From Limnohabitans sp. (GTDB lineage: Bacteria; Pseudomonadota; Gammaproteobacteria; Burkholderiales; Burkholderiaceae_C), in contig NZ_JAFEIF010000002.1 of NCBI RefSeq assembly GCF_017848645.1, forward strand, positions 35,056 through 99,055: 64,000 bases of DNA, given 5' to 3'. Each line of letters starts with the position of its first letter. Position 1 is the first letter of the stretch. Position numbers and translations under genes: made by a program. Below are positions 44,401-52,794 of the stretch, one piece after another. A model generated the notes under the pieces. The model had not been told where the DNA came from. It saw only the letters and a list, made by a program, of their open reading frames with translations, and searched no databases.

Positions 44401-45145
44401 CAACGTCTATGTGAACCGCAACATGGTGGGCGCGGTGGTGGGCGTGCAGCCCTTTGGTGGTGAAGGCCTCTCGGGCACCGGCCCCAAAGCGGGTGGTCCG
44501 CTTTACCTTTTGCGATTGTTGGCACGTTGCCCGCAGGACGCCGCCTTGCGCAGCGTGCAGGCCAGCGGTGCGGCAGCGCTGCCTCAGGCCACCCCTGCGC
44601 TGCAAGCCCTGCACGAATGGGCGGTGGCCCAAGGCCGTTTGCCGCTCGCGCATGTGTGTGCGCAATTTGCCGCGGCCAGCCCGGCAGGTCTGCAAGCCAC
44701 CCTGAGCGGGCCCACCGGCGAGCGCAACGTCTACCGTGTGCAAGCCCGTGCAAGGGTGCTGTGCCTGACGGGCGAGCAGCCCGGTGCCAATGCCGATCGC
44801 CTGACCCAACTGGCTGCCGTGCTGGCCGTGGGCAGCCACGCCGTGTGGCCGCTGTCTGCGCAGGCGCAGCACGCGCAGCTGCCTGCTGCGGTGCAAAGCC
44901 AGGTGATGCTGGAAGAGATTGCCAACGGCCACCCGGTAGACGCAGCCTTGCTGCACGGCGACGCAGCCACCACTTTGCTCTGGCAAGCGCAGCTGGCGCA
45001 GGGGCCGGGGGCCATCGTCACGCTCACGGCCTTGCGCCCGGGCGATGCCGCCGTGCCGCTGACACGCCTGGTGAGCGAGCGCAGCATCAGCACCAACACC
45101 GCCGCTGCGGGGGGCAACGCCAGTTTGATGACACTGGAGGCTTGA
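41402..45145 (+). CDS. putA: Bifunctional proline dehydrogenase / L-glutamate gamma-semialdehyde dehydrogenase
   Basis: A 1247-residue PutA that oxidises proline to glutamate in two steps. The N-terminus shows no ribbon-helix-helix domain. The FAD proline dehydrogenase barrel covers about 190-500 (SYDMLGEAALTEADAQRY, GISIKLSALHPRY, LMVRLVKGAYWDSEIKRAQ). The aldehyde dehydrogenase domain covers about 590-1050 (ISPWNFPLAIFVGQ, Glu in AETGGQNCMVV near 818, Cys in GQRCSALRV near 850, GPKAGGPLYLLRL). About 200 further residues form the extra C-terminal domain seen in long PutAs. It is probably controlled by the divergent Lrp-type gene. Confidence 0.95.
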   Translation: MNAPMTPNTLPTGAHFTPGGPLPERSALREAIARATRLPEAQALAPLLAAARVSGPQAERTDALARQLVTGMREGPQQGGRAGRVQSLMQEYALSSEEGVALMCLAEALLRIPDAATRDALIRDKIGQGDWHQHVGRSPSLFVNAASWGLLLTGKLVATHSEGAMLASLTRLIGKSGQPLIRQGVQLAMQMLGEQFVTGETIDEALHRARTLEAQGFCYSYDMLGEAALTEADAQRYFRSYENAIHAIGKASNGQGVIQGPGISIKLSALHPRYSRAQHQRVMDELLPRVLKLTELAKHYDIGLNIDAEEVDRLDISLDLLEALCLAPSLQGWHGIGFVIQAYQKRCPLVIDFVVDLARRTGHRLMVRLVKGAYWDSEIKRAQLDGQSDYPVFTRKHHTDVSYLACAQKLLAAPDAVYPQFATHNAHTLAAIVHMAQDMHGDYAPGQYEFQCLHGMGEPLFRQVVGPLQRPCRIYAPVGTHETLLAYLVRRLLENGANSSFVNRMADASVSVDDLVQDPVVRTEEDAQREDSSPGQPHPQIALPAQLYGAARRNSSGPDLAHEPTLRQLAADMQAQVQTVAVTPLMATPFVGAERINLRNPADHSDVLGTVQYASAADVEAALQTASEAALSWAATPPAQRAAMLEQAADLLQADAPRVMALLVREAGKTWGHAVAELREAVDFLRYYAAQVRRDFDNNTHMPLGPVVCISPWNFPLAIFVGQVAAALASGNTVLGKPAESTPAIAALAVQTLWQAGVPQAAVQLLQGQGREVGMQLVRDARVQGVLFTGSTETARVLQAALAERLNAHGQPVPLIAETGGQNCMVVDSSALLEQVVTDAVASAFEAAGQRCSALRVLCVQDDVADRLIEMLQGAMAEIRMGAPAHLAVDVGPVIDERARTGIEAHVSAMAQRGCQIHRAKAPDTLPAGTYVQATLIQIDSIAQLKREVFGPVLHIVRYARSELPQLLQSIHATGYALTLGVHSRIEETIAQVIDHSHAGNVYVNRNMVGAVVGVQPFGGEGLSGTGPKAGGPLYLLRLLARCPQDAALRSVQASGAAALPQATPALQALHEWAVAQGRLPLAHVCAQFAAASPAGLQATLSGPTGERNVYRVQARARVLCLTGEQPGANADRLTQLAAVLAVGSHAVWPLSAQAQHAQLPAAVQSQVMLEEIANGHPVDAALLHGDAATTLLWQAQLAQGPGAIVTLTALRPGDAAVPLTRLVSERSISTNTAAAGGNASLMTLEA

Positions 45146-45229
45146 GCCGAACAGGCTTGTCGCAGTGCCATAGCAGTCTTTGGCTGTGGTGGTGTGGCTG
45201 TGGTGCGGAGCGGCCCGATGGCCCCGATT

Positions 45230-46204
45230 TCAGCCCTGTCCCAGCAGCTGCGCAAAGCGGGCCAGGTCCACATTGCCGCCGCTGACAATGATGCCCACGC
45301 GCTGGCCTTGCAATTGCCCGGTCGCTTGAAGGGCGGCCGCCAGCGACAAACAACCCGTGGGCTCGACCACCATCTTCATGCGTTCGACGTAAAAGCGCAT
45401 TGCCTCAATCAGTTGCGCATCGGTCACGGTGTGCACGTCGTCCACCAGGCGACGGATGATCTCGAAGGTGATTTCGCCGACCATGGGCGTTTGCGCACCG
45501 TCGGCAATCGTCACCGGGGTGGCAATGCGCACCCGCTGGCCCTGTTGCAAGGACTGCTGCACATCGTTGCCCGCTTCGGGCTCGACGCCGTAAATTTTGC
45601 AGTTTGGCGACAGCGCCTTGGCCGCCAAGGCGCTGCCGCTGAGCAGGCCGCCGCCGCCCAGGCACACGAACAAGGCGTCGAGCTCGCCCACTTCCTGAAA
45701 CAACTCCAGCGCGGCTGTGCCCTGGCCACTGAGCACATCCGGGTGGTCAAACGGTGGAATGAAGCGCCTGCCCTGTGCGGCGGCAATGCCCTGCGCAATG
45801 GCCAGTGCATCGTCCTTGTAACGGTCATAGCCCACCACCTGCGCGCCGTAGCCCCGGGTAGCGGCCAACTTGGCAGGCGAGGCGTCGTGCGGCATGACGA
45901 TGGTGGCCGGGATGTCCAGAATCTGCGCCGACAAAGCCACGGCCTGTGCGTGGTTGCCCGACGAGTAAGCCACCACCCCGGCGCGGCGCTCGGCAGGTGT
46001 CAGCCGCGACAGGGCATTGAAGCCGCCGCGGAACTTGAAGGCCCCCATTCGCTGGAAGTTTTCGCATTTGATAAACGCCTGCGCGCCCAACTGCGCGTTG
46101 AGCGTGCGCGACTGCAGCACCGGCGTGCGGTGGGCATGCCCTTGCAGCCGCGCGGCAGCGGCCAGGACGTCGTCAAAAGTGGGTAGGGTGCTGGCATCGT
46201 GCAT
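45230..46204 (-). CDS. PLP-dependent threonine/serine dehydratase-like enzyme
   Basis: A 324-residue fold-type II PLP enzyme. The PLP Lys is in GAFKFRGGFNAL, the phosphate-binding loop is CLGGGGLLSGSA and the substrate loop is VAYSSGNHAQAVAL. The short length and lack of an ACT domain fit catabolic threonine dehydratase, serine racemase or threo-3-hydroxyaspartate ammonia-lyase. These cannot be told apart from sequence alone. The start at 46204 has AGGGA upstream; a Met 24 codons earlier is less likely. It converges with putA (84 bp between stops) and is divergent from an acyl-CoA synthetase. Confidence 0.87.
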   Translation of the reverse strand: MHDASTLPTFDDVLAAAARLQGHAHRTPVLQSRTLNAQLGAQAFIKCENFQRMGAFKFRGGFNALSRLTPAERRAGVVAYSSGNHAQAVALSAQILDIPATIVMPHDASPAKLAATRGYGAQVVGYDRYKDDALAIAQGIAAAQGRRFIPPFDHPDVLSGQGTAALELFQEVGELDALFVCLGGGGLLSGSALAAKALSPNCKIYGVEPEAGNDVQQSLQQGQRVRIATPVTIADGAQTPMVGEITFEIIRRLVDDVHTVTDAQLIEAMRFYVERMKMVVEPTGCLSLAAALQATGQLQGQRVGIIVSGGNVDLARFAQLLGQG

Positions 46205-46318
46205 GGGGGATCCCTGAAAGCTTGCAAAGTGGACATGGTGACATGACTGGCGGATTGAAAAGCACCCGCTTGCCACTTGCGAGACAAAGTCAGCCTCAGG
46301 TGCTGGCTAACATGGGTC

Positions 46319-48214
46319 ATGCACCTGACTGTTTCATCCCCCGTTCAAAGCCTGGCCGACATCCACCGCATCGAGGCCACGCCACTGGCCGAGGCCGCGC
46401 CTTGGACCAACACCTATGCGCTGATCCGAGCCAGCGCCTTGGTTCATGCCGAGCAGCCTGCGCTGAGCTTTTTGCACACGGGCCTGCCCGGCGGTACGGT
46501 CACCACCTGGACCTACCGCCGCTTGCTGCAAGGCATCCACCAAACCGCCAATTTGTTGCACCAGCTGGGTGTAGGTCCTCAAGACGCCATGGGGGTTTTG
46601 TTGCCCGGCGGCCTGGCTTACCACCTGGCGCTGTGGGGCGGCGAGGCGGCGGGCATTGTGCAGCCGCTCAACCCGCTGCTCAGCGATGAAAAACTGCTGT
46701 CGCTGCTGCGGGCCAGCAACGCCAAAGTGCTGATCGCGCATGGCGCTGAAGACGACAGCCAGTTGCGGTCCAAAGCCTTGCGGCTGCAAGCGCAATTGCC
46801 CAGTTTGAAGACGGTGTTGCTGGTCAATCCAGATGGAGGCCCACTTCAAGATGGTGACGCGCTGCCTGCAGGTGCGCAAGACTTCCACGCCTTGCGGGCT
46901 ACGCAAGTGGCCGACCACCTGCTCAGCCAACGGACTTTTCAGCCCACGGACATCGCGGCTTACTTTCACACAGGCGGCACCACCGGCGCGCCCAAACTGG
47001 CGCGGCACAGCCATGGCGCGCAGGTCTTCACCGCTTGGGCCAATGCCACGATGCAGGGCTTTCAGGCCAGCGATGTGACGATCAATGGCTACCCGCTGTT
47101 CCATGTGGCGGGCGTGTTGCCCGGGGCTTTGTGCTCGCTGGCGGTGGGCATGCATGTGATCATTCCGACCGAGGCCTTGTTTCGCAACCGCGAGGTGGTG
47201 AAAAACTATTGGCGGCTGGTGGCGCACCACCGCTGCACGCTGATGTCGGGCGTGCCCACGGTGCTGGCTGCATTGGCGGGCGTGCCGCTGCAGGGGGCCG
47301 ACATCTCCACCCTGCGTGCCGTGCGCACGGGCGCAGCGCCGCTGCCGCCTGAGCTGGCGCAGCGCTTTGAACAAGCCTTCGGTTTGCACATCAACGAGAG
47401 CCTGGGCATGACCGAAACCGCCGGTCTGAGCACCGTGGCCCCGCCGGGCTTGAGTGCGCCCGCAGGCTGCGTCGGTTGGCCATTGCCGCATGCGCGTGTG
47501 CGCATCGTCGCGCTGAACAGCGATGACCAGGCCACAACGCACGCCCTGCCCGCAGGCGACAAAGGCATGGTGCTCTACCAAGGGCCGAATTTGTTTTCTG
47601 GCTACCTGGATGCCGCGGAGACAGCGCGCAGTTTCACGCCCGACGGCTGGCTCATCACGGGCGATGTGGGCTTCATCGACACACAAGGCCGCCTGCACCT
47701 GTCGGGCCGGGCCAAGGACCTGATCATCCGCAGCGGCCACAACATCGACCCCAAAGTGATCGAAGACGCACTGGGCGCGCATCCGGCGGTGGCCTTGTGC
47801 GCGGCAGTCGGTGCGCCAGACGCCTACGCGGGCGAATTGCCTGTGGCCTTTGCCACCCTCAAACCCGGCAGCCAGGTGACCGAAGCCGAGTTGCTTGCCT
47901 TCACGGCCGAGGGTGTGGACGAAGGCCCTGCCAAACCCAAATCGGTCACGGTGCTGAGCGCCATGCCGGTGACCAACGTGGGCAAAATTTACAAACCCGA
48001 ATTGCGCACCCTGGCCACTGCGGCGGTGGTGCAGAAACTGATCCACAACGCGATGTCACCCTTGCCGCTTGAGCCCGCGCAATGGCCACAGGTGCTGGCC
48101 ACAGGCGATGCCATGGTGGCGGTGGACGCCCGCGCCACGCCTGCCGCTGCTTGGAACACGCTCAAACCCCTGCTGGACGCTTTGCCCGTGAAGCTGGTGT
48201 TGCACGCACCTTGA
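46319..48214 (+). CDS. AMP-forming acyl-CoA synthetase (ANL superfamily)
   Basis: A 631-residue adenylating enzyme that activates a carboxylic acid to its CoA thioester. The P-loop is YFHTGGTTGAPKLARHSH, A5 is NESLGMTETAG, and the hinge region is GWLITGDVGFIDTQGRLHL followed by GRAKDLIIRSGHNIDPKVIE. The C-terminal catalytic Lys is in TNVGKIYKPEL. It is longer than standard members by a ~60-residue tail. The chosen start (46319) gives MHLTVSSPVQ; a Met 14 codons earlier is possible. It is monocistronic and ends with a terminator shared with topB. Confidence 0.9.
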   Translation: MHLTVSSPVQSLADIHRIEATPLAEAAPWTNTYALIRASALVHAEQPALSFLHTGLPGGTVTTWTYRRLLQGIHQTANLLHQLGVGPQDAMGVLLPGGLAYHLALWGGEAAGIVQPLNPLLSDEKLLSLLRASNAKVLIAHGAEDDSQLRSKALRLQAQLPSLKTVLLVNPDGGPLQDGDALPAGAQDFHALRATQVADHLLSQRTFQPTDIAAYFHTGGTTGAPKLARHSHGAQVFTAWANATMQGFQASDVTINGYPLFHVAGVLPGALCSLAVGMHVIIPTEALFRNREVVKNYWRLVAHHRCTLMSGVPTVLAALAGVPLQGADISTLRAVRTGAAPLPPELAQRFEQAFGLHINESLGMTETAGLSTVAPPGLSAPAGCVGWPLPHARVRIVALNSDDQATTHALPAGDKGMVLYQGPNLFSGYLDAAETARSFTPDGWLITGDVGFIDTQGRLHLSGRAKDLIIRSGHNIDPKVIEDALGAHPAVALCAAVGAPDAYAGELPVAFATLKPGSQVTEAELLAFTAEGVDEGPAKPKSVTVLSAMPVTNVGKIYKPELRTLATAAVVQKLIHNAMSPLPLEPAQWPQVLATGDAMVAVDARATPAAAWNTLKPLLDALPVKLVLHAP

Positions 48215-48241
48215 GGGTCTGAGCGGCTTGCGCATGGCCCA

Positions 48242-48272
48242 CAAAAACGCCACGACGGGCGTGGCGTTTTTT
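48242..48272. terminator. Bidirectional rho-independent terminator
   Basis: AAAAACGCCAC and GTGGCGTTTTTT are complementary around ACGGGC-type loop bases, with A-run before and T-run after. It therefore works for both the acyl-CoA synthetase (plus) and topB (minus). Confidence 0.9.
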
Positions 48273-48290
48273 GGGGTTCGGCTTGCGGAC

Positions 48291-51230
48291 TCAGCTCAGG
48301 TGCTTGCCAATGATCCCTGCCAGCTCGAACATGGTGGCCTGGTCTTTGCCAAACACCGCTTGCAACTTGCCATCGGCTTTGATGGAGCGCTTGTCTGCCG
48401 GGTCCTGCAGGTTGTTGGCCTTGATGTAGTCCCAGATTTTTTTGACCACTTCGGTGCGCGCAAAGGTGCCGTCGCCAATCACGGCCATCAGGGCCGGGCT
48501 GGGTTTGAGGGTGCCCACGGCGGCTTTGCGCGGGGCTTTTTCGGCGGCAGGTTTGGCGGCTTTTTTGGCGGCTGGGGCCTTGGCGGTTTTGGCGGCCGCC
48601 GTCTTGGCTGTGGTTTTCTTGGCCGCCGCTTTGCCAAACGGTGTTTTGGTCGCAGCCGTTTTGCGCGGTGGGTATTTCTTGCCGCCTTCACGCGGCTCGA
48701 ATTCGAACGTCACCTTGCCCTCTTCGGGGTTCCAGGCCAGCATGGCCTTGAAGCTGCGGCGGGTGCGGTTGCTGACGAACTTGTCGAGCACATCGGTTTT
48801 GCCGTTGGTCAGCAGTTTGACGACCTGCTCACGCTCGATGGGTTGCTGCAAGATGAGTTTGCCGGTCTTGAAGTCGCAACTCGGTGTGGGCTGTGAGTGG
48901 GTGGGCACGGCTTTGCTGCACAGGTAGTTGCTGCCGTGCTCGTGCACCGGGCTGCCGCACTTAGGGCATGAGCCCAGAGACTCGTCGGTGAACTCGACGA
49001 TCTCGCCACTCTCTTCGTTCTTCTTGTCGTCACCAAAGTCGAATTCGAGCTTCCAGTTCTTTTCTTCTTCGTTGTATTTGAGCGCCATCTCGGCCACAAA
49101 AGGCCAACCCGCCTTGGAGCGGAAGCCGTCCAGCGGGCCGATTTTTTTGTCGCGCATGAACTGCTCGACTTCGGCTTGTTCAAAGGTGCGGCCCGCAGGC
49201 GACTTGCCAAACGAGAAGCCACAGCCGTCGCTCGCGCCATCGGCCCCGGTGCAGGTGTACCTGCGGTAGTTTTCTTTGACCACACCGCCGCAATTGGGGC
49301 AAGGCGTGCTCAGTGTGGTGTAGTCACCCGGCACGGTGTCGCGGTCGTACTCTTTGGCTTTTTTGACGATGTGCTCGGTCATGGCCGCGATCTCGGCCAT
49401 GAAGGTGGCGCGGCTCAATTTGCCTTGCTCCATTTGCGCGAGCTTGTATTCCCACTCGCCCGTGAGTTCGGGGCGCGAGAGTTCTTCGACCTGCAAGCCG
49501 CGCAGCAGCGTCATGAGCTGGAAGGCCTTGGCCGTGGGGATGATCTCGCGGCCTTCGCGCAGCATGTATTTTTCGTTCAGCAGGCCCTCGATGATGGCCG
49601 CACGCGTGGCGGGTGTGCCCAGGCCTTTTTCCTGCATGGCTTCGCGCAGTTCGTCGTCGTCCACCAATTTGCCTGCGCCTTCCATGGCACCCAGCAGGGT
49701 GGCTTCTGAATAGCGGGCGGGCGGCCGGGTCTTCAGGCCCTTGGCCTCGACCGACTCGACACCGACTTGCTCGCCAGGCTGCACCGGCACCAGGTTCTGG
49801 CCTTTGTCACCGTCTTTGGCGTCTTCCACTTCGGCGGCGGCTTCCTTGCCGTAAATCGCCAGCCAACCCGGCTTGACCAGCACCTTGCCCACGGTCTTGA
49901 AGCTGTGGCCTGCGGCCACGCTGATGCGGGTGGTGACTTGGTACTCGGCGCTGGGGAAGAACACCGCCATGAAGCGGCGCACCACCAAGTCGTACAGCTT
50001 TTGTTCCGCCTCAGACAAGCCGCTGGGCGCTTGCAGCGTGGGGATGATGGCGAAGTGGTCCGAGACCTTTTTGTTGTCAAACACCCGTGGGATCTTGCGC
50101 ACGTAGTTGTTGTTCAGGGCCGTGAGCGCGTGCGGGGCCAGGTGGCGCATGCCACTGTCGGCCAGCATTTCAAAGGTTTGTTTGGCCACGGGCACGTAGT
50201 CCTCGGGCAGGTGGCGCGAGTCGGTACGGGGGTAGGTCAGGGCCTTGTGGCGCTCGTAGAGGCTTTGGGCCAGCGCCAGCGTCGTCTTGGCCGAGAAGCC
50301 GAACTTGCCGTTGGCCTCGCGCTGCAAACTCGTCAGGTCAAACAAACCGGGGCTCGCTTGTGTGGTGGGTGTGGCCTCTTCGGTCACGTTGGCCGTCTTG
50401 CCGCGCACAGCCTCAACAATGGCTTGGGCTTCGGCAGCCGTCCACTTGCGGTCGGCTTTCTTTTCGGCGTCCTCGTCCTTTTTCCATGCGGGGTCAAACC
50501 ACTTGCCCGGGTAGGTGCCTGCAGCGGCGGCGAACTCGGCGTGGATTTCCCAATAGTCACGGCTGATGAATTTGCGGATCTGCTCCTCGCGCTCGACCAC
50601 CACGGCCAGCGTGGGTGTTTGCACCCGGCCCACGGTGGTCAAAAAGAAGCCGCCATCGCGCGAATTGAACGCGGTCATGGCGCGGGTGCCGTTGATGCCC
50701 ACCAGCCAATCGGCCTCCGAGCGGCTGCGGGCGGCGTCGGCCAGGCCCTGCATCTGGGTGTTGGTGCGCAGGTTGTCAAAGCCATCGCGGATGGCTTGGG
50801 GCGTCATGGACTGCAGCCACAGGCGTTGCACTGGCTTGTCCAGCGCCTTGGTGCCGCCTGCGTACTGCTCGATCAGGCGGAAGATCAACTCGCCCTCGCG
50901 GCCGGCGTCGCAGGCGTTGATGAGGGCGTTCACGTCCTTGCGCTTGGCTTGCCTGACCACGGCCGTCAAGCGGCTCTTGGTTTTGTCCACCGGCTTCAAG
51001 TCAAAGTGCGGCGGAATCACCGGCAAATTGGCAAAGCTCCACTTGCCGCGTTTGACGTCGTATTGCTCGGGGGCCTGGATCTCCACCAAGTGGCCCACGG
51101 CGCTGGTGACCACATAGCGGTCGTTTTCGAAATGGTCGTCGTGTTTCTCGAACTTGCCCGAGGTCGGCGTCAAGGCTTTGACGATGTCTTGAGCCACCGA
51201 AGGCTTCTCTGCAATTACCAGTGTCTTCAT
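48291..51230 (-). CDS. topB: DNA topoisomerase III with histone-H1-like tail and C-terminal SWIB domain
   Basis: A 979-residue type IA topoisomerase. The Toprim domain opens MKTLVIAEKPSVAQDIVKAL and has CDAGREGELIFRL. The active-site Tyr is near residue 332 in ALTYPRTDSRHLP. C-terminal zinc-finger-like blocks begin CPNCGGVVKENYRRYTC (about 649) and CPKCGSPVHEHGSNYLC (about 754). Then comes a Lys/Ala/Pro-rich stretch (about 860-903, such as GKAAAKKTTAKTAAAKTAKA). The last ~73 residues form a SWIB/MDM2-like domain (VVKKIWDYIKANNLQDPADK and LQAVFGKDQATMFELAGIIG). E. coli TopB is about 650 residues and lacks both extras. It is divergent from a SET-domain gene. Confidence 0.93.
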   Translation of the reverse strand: MKTLVIAEKPSVAQDIVKALTPTSGKFEKHDDHFENDRYVVTSAVGHLVEIQAPEQYDVKRGKWSFANLPVIPPHFDLKPVDKTKSRLTAVVRQAKRKDVNALINACDAGREGELIFRLIEQYAGGTKALDKPVQRLWLQSMTPQAIRDGFDNLRTNTQMQGLADAARSRSEADWLVGINGTRAMTAFNSRDGGFFLTTVGRVQTPTLAVVVEREEQIRKFISRDYWEIHAEFAAAAGTYPGKWFDPAWKKDEDAEKKADRKWTAAEAQAIVEAVRGKTANVTEEATPTTQASPGLFDLTSLQREANGKFGFSAKTTLALAQSLYERHKALTYPRTDSRHLPEDYVPVAKQTFEMLADSGMRHLAPHALTALNNNYVRKIPRVFDNKKVSDHFAIIPTLQAPSGLSEAEQKLYDLVVRRFMAVFFPSAEYQVTTRISVAAGHSFKTVGKVLVKPGWLAIYGKEAAAEVEDAKDGDKGQNLVPVQPGEQVGVESVEAKGLKTRPPARYSEATLLGAMEGAGKLVDDDELREAMQEKGLGTPATRAAIIEGLLNEKYMLREGREIIPTAKAFQLMTLLRGLQVEELSRPELTGEWEYKLAQMEQGKLSRATFMAEIAAMTEHIVKKAKEYDRDTVPGDYTTLSTPCPNCGGVVKENYRRYTCTGADGASDGCGFSFGKSPAGRTFEQAEVEQFMRDKKIGPLDGFRSKAGWPFVAEMALKYNEEEKNWKLEFDFGDDKKNEESGEIVEFTDESLGSCPKCGSPVHEHGSNYLCSKAVPTHSQPTPSCDFKTGKLILQQPIEREQVVKLLTNGKTDVLDKFVSNRTRRSFKAMLAWNPEEGKVTFEFEPREGGKKYPPRKTAATKTPFGKAAAKKTTAKTAAAKTAKAPAAKKAAKPAAEKAPRKAAVGTLKPSPALMAVIGDGTFARTEVVKKIWDYIKANNLQDPADKRSIKADGKLQAVFGKDQATMFELAGIIGKHLS

Positions 51231-51325
51231 GTCATTACAATCCGTTGTCTCGCGTGTGCGCACGCGCCCGGGCACACGCTCACGCGCACGCCCACATGGA
51301 TTCACCATAACAAATTTTTAACGCC
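51231..51325. promoter_or_regulatory. Shared divergent promoter region of topB and the SET-domain gene
   Basis: A 95-bp gap holding both promoters. It contains CGCGTG-TGCG-CACGCG dyad sequence (about 51252-51267) and CA-rich repeats. No clear sigma70 hexamers were picked out. Confidence 0.4.
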
Positions 51326-51859
51326 GTGGCCAAAACACCTGTTTCATCCCCCAGCCGCGCCAAGCCGAGCGCATCCGGCAAACGCATCCAGGTTCGCCGC
51401 TCCGGCGTGCACGGCAAGGGCGTGTTCGCGCTGCAAGACATCGCCGAAGGCGAGACCCTGATTGAGTACGTGGGCGAGGTCATCAGCTGGGACGAGGCAC
51501 AAGACCGCCACCCGCACGACCCCGAAGATCCGAACCACACGTTTTACTTCCATGTGAACGAAGACCGGGTGATCGATGCCTTGTACGGCGGCAATTCTTC
51601 GCGTTGGATCAACCACAGCTGCGACCCCAACTGCGAGGCCGACGAAGACAATGACCGCATCTTCATCAAAGCCATCCGCAACATTGCAGCAGGTGAAGAG
51701 CTCAATTACGACTACGGCCTGATCATCGATGAGCCCTACACCAAGAAGCTCAAGGCCGAATACCCCTGCTGGTGCGGCAGTGCCAATTGCCGGGGCACCC
51801 TGCTGGCTCCCAAGCGCCGCCCGGCGACGCCCAAAATCCCTGGTCAGAAAAGACGCTGA
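51326..51859 (+). CDS. SET-domain lysine methyltransferase
   Basis: A 177-residue protein starting at GTG. A short basic N-terminus leads into a SET domain (about 20-145): VHGKGVFALQDIAEGETLIE, the SAM/pseudoknot motif WINHSCDPNCEA, and GEELNYDYG with its catalytic-type Tyr. A post-SET segment follows with Cys residues CWCGSANCRG (about 146-156), and a basic tail. Bacterial SET proteins are mostly close to this minimal size. It is divergent from topB, whose Lys-rich tail is a possible substrate (inference). Methyltransferase activity is expected from family, not proven. Confidence 0.9.
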   Translation: MAKTPVSSPSRAKPSASGKRIQVRRSGVHGKGVFALQDIAEGETLIEYVGEVISWDEAQDRHPHDPEDPNHTFYFHVNEDRVIDALYGGNSSRWINHSCDPNCEADEDNDRIFIKAIRNIAAGEELNYDYGLIIDEPYTKKLKAEYPCWCGSANCRGTLLAPKRRPATPKIPGQKRR

Positions 51860-51901
51860 ACCCCGACGGCGGCTGGCGTACCCCCAGTGGGTTTCGCCTC
51901 T

Positions 51902-51930
51902 TTGTAGGAGCCCATCCCTGTGGGCGATGG
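51902..51930. repeat. REP-like short palindrome in the SET-birA gap
   Basis: TGTAGGAGCCCATCCCTGTG and the following GGCGAT contain the hairpin GCCCA-TCCCTG-TGGGC (51910-51925) preceded by a TGTAGGAG head. That is the layout of REP elements known from Pseudomonas and relatives. The rest of 51860-52018 shows no gene. Confidence 0.5.
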
Positions 51931-52018
51931 AAGTCACGACGACAGGAGTCATCTCCCCAAAGCTGGGGTCCATACAAAGACCCGCCTCAACCACGCATGT
52001 TTGCATCCACCTTGCCCC

Positions 52019-52780
52019 ATGATCACGCCTACCGCCTGGCCCGCTGAAACGATATGGGAGCAGGTCTACTCCCTGTTGCCCGATTTCACCGTCGAGGTGT
52101 TGCCCGAGATCGACTCGAGCAACAGCGAGCTGATGCGCCGCGCCCGCGCAGGCCAGCACGAGCCGACCTTGTTGGTGGCCGAGCGCCAAACGGCAGGCCG
52201 GGGCCGCATGGGGCGTGTCTGGCAAAGCCAGCCCGGCGACTCCCTCACGTTTTCGCTCAGCCTCCCGCTGACGCCGCAAGACTGGTCGGGTCTGTCGCTG
52301 GCCGTGGGCCTGAGCCTGGCCGAAAGTCTGCACCCCGACGTGGGCCTGAAGTGGCCCAACGATCTGTGGTTTCAGGACCGCAAGCTCGGTGGCATCCTGG
52401 TCGAGGCGGCCAGCATGGGCGGGCGCAGCCAGGTGGTGGTGGGCGTGGGCCTGAACATTCGCCCCCGGGCCTCAGACGGGCTGAATACGCCGCCAGCGGC
52501 CCTGACCGAGTTGTTGCCCGAGCTCACGGCCCCCGCTGCCTTGGGGGCAGTGGCATGGCCTCTGATCCAGACCCTGAAGGCTTTTGAAGCCCAGGGTTTC
52601 GCGCCGCTGCAAAAGCGCTTTGCCGCGCGTGACGTGCTGCAAGGCCGTGCCGTTTACACCAGCGATGGGCAGCAAGGCGTGTCGCTGGGGGTGGGCCCTG
52701 GGGGTGCGTTACGATTGCAGACAGAGCTTGGCGTGCAGGACATCCACAGCGCCGAGATCAGCGTACGCCCCAAGACCTGA
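52019..52780 (+). CDS. birA: Biotin-[acetyl-CoA-carboxylase] ligase, single-domain
   Basis: A 253-residue biotin protein ligase that biotinylates the acetyl-CoA carboxylase carrier. The ligase signature is AERQTAGRGRMGRVWQSQPG. KWPNDLWF and KLGGILVEAA contain the adenylation Lys residues. No N-terminal HTH is present, so it should not repress biotin genes as E. coli BirA does. The C-terminal SH3-like domain is present (LQGRAVYTSDGQQGVSLGVG). The ATG at 52019 fits the ligase-only start. The downstream membrane protein follows after 14 bp. Confidence 0.92.
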   Translation: MITPTAWPAETIWEQVYSLLPDFTVEVLPEIDSSNSELMRRARAGQHEPTLLVAERQTAGRGRMGRVWQSQPGDSLTFSLSLPLTPQDWSGLSLAVGLSLAESLHPDVGLKWPNDLWFQDRKLGGILVEAASMGGRSQVVVGVGLNIRPRASDGLNTPPAALTELLPELTAPAALGAVAWPLIQTLKAFEAQGFAPLQKRFAARDVLQGRAVYTSDGQQGVSLGVGPGGALRLQTELGVQDIHSAEISVRPKT

Positions 52781-52794
52781 CGGAACTGTGCAAG

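Noticed and set aside
48228..48896. Plus-strand open frame of about 220 residues rich in Gly, Phe and Arg opposite the topB 3' end
   Set aside because: It mirrors the repetitive Lys/Ala codons of the TopB tail on the other strand, so its Gly/Phe repeats are an artefact.
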